DNA from: Helichrysum umbraculigerum
Taxonomy: Eukaryota > Streptophyta > Magnoliopsida > Asterales > Asteraceae
DNA length: 64,000 bases
Assembly: GCA_949592205.1 (NCBI GenBank)
Contig: CATIUR010000005.1
Span: 86,362,777 to 86,426,776 of the forward strand
Direction of reading: 5' to 3'
The translations under genes and the position numbers were made by a program. Of this stretch, positions 58,670 through 64,000 are shown piece after piece. Below the pieces are notes generated by a model, which saw nothing but the letters and a program-made list of their open reading frames with translations, was not told the DNA's origin and ran no database searches. The first letter of the stretch is position 1, and each line of letters opens with the position of its first letter.

Positions 58670-59295
58670 TTAGGAGAATTTCGTCCCGAAATTTATTCGT
58701 AGTAATTATTAGTGTGTCAAAGTAATAGTCGGTGCGTTTTCTAAGAAAGTGTGTGAGTCTACTAAGAGTGATATAACCTCAATCCAGTGTTACCTTCCTC
58801 CCCTTGTTAAGCTAATGCCCTACTGGCCATTAAAGGAATAGAGAAAGTGTGTTGCAATGTAATTGACCATTTTGTCGGTAGGACAAGGTCAGTCGGTCAG
58901 TCAGTCACTAAAGTGTAGCTACGTTTTGTACTAGTAGCCAAGAGTAATGTAGTAAATTCCGCTGTGTTCATACAGTTTGTAGCAATCAGTAGTGTCGTAG
59001 CATAAATTAGATCCTATCAGTCTCATATAGAAACTAAGTGGTTTAGCATACATTAGTTTTATGTGGGATGTTACCCAGCGTATAAAATTTAATCGGTATG
59101 TCTTCCGGTATAAAACAGTGTAGGATATGTTATTCCTATACATATGCAAGTTAAACCTCGTCTCATATAGAAACTATAAAATCTAAATTGTCTTTTTTCC
59201 CTAACCCTATCGTACACTTAGAATATAGGGAAAACATAGAAGTATTCAAACAGCAAGTAAGATCTACCACAGTAATTAGTATAAAGGCAGTCGGG
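58670..59295 (-). other. Non-coding region between gag and 3' LTR
   Basis: About 630 bases where pol would be expected in an autonomous relative. I see no protease, RT or integrase motif in any frame. Confidence 0.75.
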
Positions 59296-60378
59296 TTATC
59301 TGTAAATGGTCATACCCGTGTTGAGTAAGTCAATGAGTCTCGGGTCCTGGTGGTTACCTTCAGTGTTAAGCACATAGAACCTGCCCTTAGCGGTGTTGTT
59401 TTTGTTTTTCAGTTGTGGGCAATCTTTCCTGAAGTGTCCAGTACCGTTGCACTCATAGCAGGTCTTGGGTGCAGAGGTGTTGGTACCAGTTGCGGCTGTT
59501 TTGCAATCTTTGGCCACATGCCCAAATCGCTTGCATTTGGTGCAAGGACACGCACCATCGTGATGAAGGCTGCATTTTGAGCAAAATGGTTTGCTTCCCT
59601 TATACTCTTTCTTGTCGCCCGAGCCAGTTGGGTAGGTTTTAACAGCATCAACCTTTTTGTTGGAGGTGTTGGGGTTTCCTTCCCATTTACGCTTGCCAGA
59701 GTTTCCAGTAGGTGTTGTAGATGTCTCGAACCTTACAATCTGTGCCATAAGCTCATGTGCCATACGAATAGCACTCTTAATAGTTCCAGGCTTTGATGAA
59801 GTAACATTCCCTTGAATATCCTTCGGGAGTCCACGGATGTACCTCTCAATCCGCTTGCGTTCAGGATCTACCATAGATGGGCAGAGAAGAGCGAGCTGCT
59901 GAAATCGGGTTGTATAACCGATGATGTCAGTACCCTGAACGGTCAAGTGCCAGAATTCATCTTCTAGCCTCTGGAGTTCCTCATTGGGACAGTACTCATC
60001 CCTTAGCATCCTTTTCAGTTCTTTCCATGGGATTCCATATGCAGCATCAATTCCCACAGACTGAATGTACGAGTTCCACCACGTCAGAGCACTTTCCAGA
60101 AATGTACAGGTGGCATATTTAACTTGGCAGTCTTCCGAGCAGTTACTGATCCTAAAGACTGACTCCATTCTCTCAATCCACCTGATTAATCCAATGGCAC
60201 CTTCCGTGCCCTTAAAGTTCAGAGGTTTGCATTTGAGGAAGTCATTGTAGCTGCAGGGTTTAGCAACAGGAGCATCGTTCACAGACGGTGATGATCGAGT
60301 AGCTAGAGCTTCGGCTACTCCTTGAGAAACAAATCGTGCGAGTTCAGCCGCGCTGAAAGATTGTCTTTTTGGTGGCAT
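59296..60378 (-). CDS. gag: Intact Gag of a gag-only Gypsy element
   Basis: A 360-residue Gag from the ATG at 60378 (MPPKRQSFSAAEL) with no internal stop. Residues 40-230 form the retrotransposon capsid core, with PLNFKGTEGAIGLIRWIERME, WWNSYIQSVG, EFWHLTVQGTDIIGYTTRF and CPSMVDPERKRIERYIRGL. A basic region follows (GKRKWEG), then three Cys-rich motifs: CSKCSLHHDGAC (about 266), CTKCKRFGHVAKDC (about 279) and CYECNGTGHFRKDC (about 307). The last two fit the CCHC zinc knuckle. The C-terminus reads KGRFYVLNTEG, the start of the usual gag-protease junction, then diverges and ends. Gag would form the particle and package RNA; enzymes must come from another element (inference). It is the only full-length, stop-free retrotransposon gene in the window. 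Confidence 0.93.
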   Translation of the reverse strand: MPPKRQSFSAAELARFVSQGVAEALATRSSPSVNDAPVAKPCSYNDFLKCKPLNFKGTEGAIGLIRWIERMESVFRISNCSEDCQVKYATCTFLESALTWWNSYIQSVGIDAAYGIPWKELKRMLRDEYCPNEELQRLEDEFWHLTVQGTDIIGYTTRFQQLALLCPSMVDPERKRIERYIRGLPKDIQGNVTSSKPGTIKSAIRMAHELMAQIVRFETSTTPTGNSGKRKWEGNPNTSNKKVDAVKTYPTGSGDKKEYKGSKPFCSKCSLHHDGACPCTKCKRFGHVAKDCKTAATGTNTSAPKTCYECNGTGHFRKDCPQLKNKNNTAKGRFYVLNTEGNHQDPRLIDLLNTGMTIYR

Positions 60379-61181
60379 GTTCCTTCAATAACAACAAGGA
60401 AAAATGTGAGTTTCTGTGTAAGAGTATGATTATCGTAGTTGTATATATAACAGTAATATATTACAACACAAGTGACAATCAACGGTGTAGAATAATGAAG
60501 ATTGTAATCATTTAACATGCGAGTTCAAAAGATTACAAGATTTTGAGTGTTACAAGAGCTGTCGGGGATATTACGTCCGAACATATATCAGAAGTTATTG
60601 CGGAATGTGATAGGGAGATAGAAAAGATTTTTGTACTTAGAGGAATACGGAATCAGGATGTTAAACATGATGGGTGAGTGAATGACGTGTCCTCTGATGA
60701 CCAATTTGTGTAGATTAAGGTGTCGGAGTTCTTAATCTCTACCTAGGTAAGTCTATTTCGAAGAGATGACCCTCTCTGCCAGGGCACATCCCGGTACTAT
60801 TTTCCTGACTCGATCAACTTACCACAGGCCTATTCTAAAGTGTATTCGGACAGTAAGTGTGTCACTAAACATTTGAGGATATTAATAAGCCTAATCATAT
60901 AGGTGTAACCCATATATACTTATTATCCACCTAGTAGTGTCTAGCACAGAACAAGTACAAGTCACGGTTCTCTCGTGGTCAGAGTCAACTAATGCATTCC
61001 TGTTCAACATAACCCCTTTCAGATCTTACATCATCTTCCTTTAATTGTACATAGTTGATCAGGCTATGTTAAATTAAACTCGTATGATGAAATTCCTGAA
61101 CCAGTTATATCTAATGAGGAATACTGCATAACGGTTATAGTCTAGGCCCACTAAATGCAACCTAGTTCGCTATAACCTTAG
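60379..61181 (-). other. Untranslated leader of the gag-only element
   Basis: No coding region seen. Its last 160 bases next to the primer site match the leader of the left-hand element (4214-4375). It would hold the packaging signal if there is one, but I cannot point to it. Confidence 0.7.
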
Positions 61182-61193
61182 GCTCTGATACCA
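61182..61193 (-). promoter_or_regulatory. Primer-binding site (tRNA-Met)
   Basis: The - strand TGGTATCAGAGC is an exact match, three bases from the 5' LTR edge at 61197. Confidence 0.93.
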
Positions 61194-61196
61194 ATC

Positions 61197-62571
61197 TGTG
61201 ACACCCCCAAATTTAATGTTTTGCGGAAGCGAGTTTTGGGTGCCACTAATCAAATATCAAAACACCAAAGTACAAGCAAACGACTCTACATGAGACGTTA
61301 TAGATAATACATTACATTACATAAGTTTTCAAAAGTAGTACAAGGTTTTAAGTTATAAGTAATACATCATTACGAGTTCGCTAAATGATTTAGAAGATTT
61401 TAAACACATAATCATAGTACAAAAGATAATGCCAATAAAATCTCCAAGTGGTTATGCATGCGACTCGTACTAGCCTAGCATACCCTGCGGGCCATCCTAC
61501 TGTTGCTAAGTACCTGAGAATACATCACTAAAAAGGTCAACCAAAAAGGTTGGTGAATCTCACAGGTTTGTATGTACAGTAGTAAACAGTTTGCGTAAAT
61601 CAGTAAGTAAATCATTCACAATAGTAAAACAGTAAAGTATAATTGTACAATAGTAATAAGTCGGTAACCAAGTATTTCATAAGTACAGTAAGGTCGGTAT
61701 AGTCGGTCATGTCATGCCATGAGCCATCATAGTCGAAGCTTAACACGTCTGTAATTTGCCCCCGTGAGTGCTAATCCAAAAACACTCATATGAAACGAAT
61801 ACTAATATGCCTGTTTCTACAGTGAAATCCATGGTAGCGCTACTACCCCAGGCAGGGATTGTCAGTCCCATATGGATCCATATATTAAACTCGCGCTTAT
61901 TGTAATTAACAACTATGATTCAGAGGACTTCATTGGATTAAAGGAAACCCATGCAAATAAGTATATCGGCAAGTCTGTAAGTCTGTAAGGTCTGTAAGTC
62001 TGTAAAGTCTGTAAGTCTGTAAAGTCTGTAAATTTGAAAACAGTAAGGTCTGTCCAATAGTTGGTAAGTTCGAAAACAGTAAAGTCTGTCAATAAGTCAG
62101 TAAGTCTGTAAATCAGCATGTTTGTAAAACAGTGAGTCTGTAAGTCGGTAACAAAGTAGTTTATAAGTCGGTCAAACATTACGTTTAATAGTCGGTAAAG
62201 TAATAAGCCAGTATAGTAATAAGTCGGTAAAACAATACATTTGTACATGTATTCAAGTAAGTCAAGTAATTTAGTAAACGAGTAGTTTTAGTAAACTAGT
62301 TATTTCAGTAAACAAGCAATGCATCTCCCCCAAAGTGAAAGCAGTAAAAAGGGGCAGTGAGACTCACCTGAGTCTAGCAGACGATGCAGAAATCAAGCAG
62401 TGTAGTAACCTGAACTAGTAATCCTTTAGTGTCCTAAACGCGTAAGGTTAAGTAAGTAAATGGACATCATTAAGATAATCCATGCTAGTTATCCACTCAA
62501 CTAGTTAATGTCCAATAGTTTGTTTGTATAAGTGTGTACGGCCCGTTGGTGATGGGGTGTAATAATAATTC

Positions 62572-62653
<82 letters not shown>

Positions 62654-64000
62654 TTCATTTTGTTGTATATTTGAAAAGTAATTTCAATAGTCTGTTGTTT
62701 TGTACCATTACGTGAAATGTTTGCGCGAATGTAAGTTCGAGATGGTGTAACTCTTCATGGGTGAAAACCCTACGATGGACAAGTGTAAACTTGTACGTGT
62801 GCGAGTGTATTCTCGTACTAGTTTGAGTGTAATCTCATCTAGGTATGAGTGTAATCTCATACATATTTAAGTTGTAATACATATACTACCCAAAGTATAT
62901 AAGTTCTCTTACACGAGTGTCGTTACATATTATATGATAACATTATCAAGATTAATTTCGAGTTACAATTCTTAGCATTTCTCAATCGTTTCATATTCAT
63001 CAATACGTGGCTCGTTTTGTGTTGACTTGGTCAAACGGGCTCGGTTTGACCCAAGACTTTTACACTAGTCTTAAATATGGTTATAAAGCTTGTAAAAATT
63101 ATCGTTACGTTTAGTGGTCGCCTCGAAGTGTCGTTTTTACAAAATTACCAAAACAGCCCTTATGTTTATATTTTTCCAGATTTCGTCTCGACAAATCCCT
63201 CGTTTTCTCTACTTTCTAGTCCGAATCAAGTTCTACCAAAAATCACAGGTGAACTCCTATGTGTCTAGTATATTGTCAAATTTTCCCAAGAACTATAGTG
63301 TCAATCTAGTTAGCTAAATAAAATTTGAGAGGTGTCGGGTCCGAAATCCGGCCAAAACAGTGACAGTCTTACAAATCGGGTTTTCTAGGAGAATTGGTGT
63401 ATTTCTGAGCTTCGAGCAAAACACAAAAGTTGTAGGCAACGAAAATACGAAGATTTTGGCTTTCGTTTCATGCATTTTCATTGTGTTTTCGATTTTATAT
63501 GAATTGTTTCGTGAAGGGTACAGAATCTGTCCTACAAACTGTTTTCATATATATGTGTATAAAACATAATTTAAGCTTTGTTCTTGGACATTTTATTGTT
63601 GAGTGAACATTCTAACATGTAAATAAGTAAGTTTCAAGTATATATAATGAAAAGTAAAAGGTTCCTTACAAAGAGATGAAGAGGAGAAGGAAAACGGAAG
63701 TCGAATGCTCGTTTTGGTGCGTTTCCTTGAATTCCGGCGTGGCGGCTCGTGGTGGATCTATGGTGGTGATTGTGGTGGTTTATGGTGGTCTTGTGACAGC
63801 CTCCAAAGGCTGTGAAAAACGTTCAAAGAGAGAGAGAGGGAGATTTGAGAGAAATCAAGTGAGTTGAGGGTGAATAATGGGGTATGGGTTGCATGTTTGT
63901 GTGTAAGTATCACATGGAGAGGGTATGGGTTGGGTGTGGGCTGCTGAAAATCAGCAGATTTTGTGGGGGTCCCACACCATGTGGGTGGTAAATCTTGTTC
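61197..64000 (-). repeat. 5' LTR of the gag-only element (partial)
   Basis: Matches 55228-58030 nearly base for base, with about 18 differences counted by eye in 2.8 kb plus about seven extra ATT units. The rest lies beyond the window. Confidence 0.95.
62575..62650. repeat. (ATT)n microsatellite, about 25 units
   Basis: Longer than its partner at 56606-56660, although the LTRs were presumably identical at insertion. Confidence 0.97.

Larger units (their letters stand above)
55228..64000 (-). mobile_element. Gag-only Ty3/Gypsy element (TR-GAG-like), right end outside window
   Basis: LTRs of about 3.43 kb flank an interior of only 2.54 kb (58659-61196) that contains one intact gag and no protease, RT or integrase. 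It has a perfect tRNA-Met primer site and a purine tract at the expected positions. The LTR ends form the 10-bp inverted repeat TGTGACACCC/GGGTGTCACA. By hand count the LTRs differ by under 1% apart from a microsatellite length change. This matches the described TR-GAG type (terminal repeats plus gag), which needs partner enzymes. It lies inside the Athila 3' LTR. Confidence 0.92.

Overview
The window is plant nuclear DNA made almost entirely of LTR retrotransposons nested inside one another. I found no host gene, tRNA, rRNA or CRISPR array. Lineages typical of dicots are present: Tat, Athila, a Tekay-like chromovirus, a Met-primed Copia element with an extra 3' ORF, and gag-only Gypsy elements. 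The Copia extra ORF resembles retroelement-linked hypothetical proteins I recall from Asteraceae genomes. That suggests an Asteraceae plant, but the species cannot be told from the sequence.

Layout. The oldest layer is a broken Tat/Ty3 element on the + strand (19457-24560), with gag-protease and the start of RT; its remainder would lie beyond the right edge. Three things hit it. (a) A gag-only Gypsy element on the - strand occupies 1-19456; its 5' LTR was later split at 6195/17874 by a complete 11.7-kb Copia element (6196-17868, target duplication CTAAG). (b) An Athila-type solo LTR sits at 21327-23786 (target duplication TGCTT). (c) A full Athila element begins at 24561 and runs past the right edge.

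The Athila element is cut by four later insertions: a Tekay-like chromovirus (28420-37165, duplication GATTC), a gag/pol-less LARD-like element (37861-44746, duplication GTCAC), a solo LTR of the gag-only Gypsy family (48276-51152, duplication GCAGT), and a second gag-only Gypsy element (55228 to beyond 64000) inside the Athila 3' LTR. Athila gag, protease, RT-RNase H, integrase and a 3' extra ORF are found in order between these insertions.

Hand-compared LTR pairs agree with the nesting order. The Athila LTRs look roughly 20% diverged, the Copia pair about 2%, the LARD-like pair about 1.5%, and the Tekay-like and right-hand gag-only pairs under 1%. Almost all coding regions carry in-frame stops, many of which look like C-to-T or G-to-A changes. 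The clear exception is the uninterrupted 360-residue gag at 59296-60378.

The most interesting signals are not the proteins. Several unrelated LTR families carry arrays of short, often palindromic motifs, in most cases just upstream of a recognisable TATA box: CCGTATACGG five times at two-helical-turn spacing in both Athila LTRs, an AACCG-C-CGGTT palindrome in the LARD-like LTRs, a GCGACGTA array in the left gag-only LTR, ten GGTCAA sites at near one-turn spacing in another, and three AACGCGATCC/GGATCGCGTT hairpins in each Tekay-like LTR. The Copia element reuses one short motif in its LTR, its non-coding region and its extra ORF.
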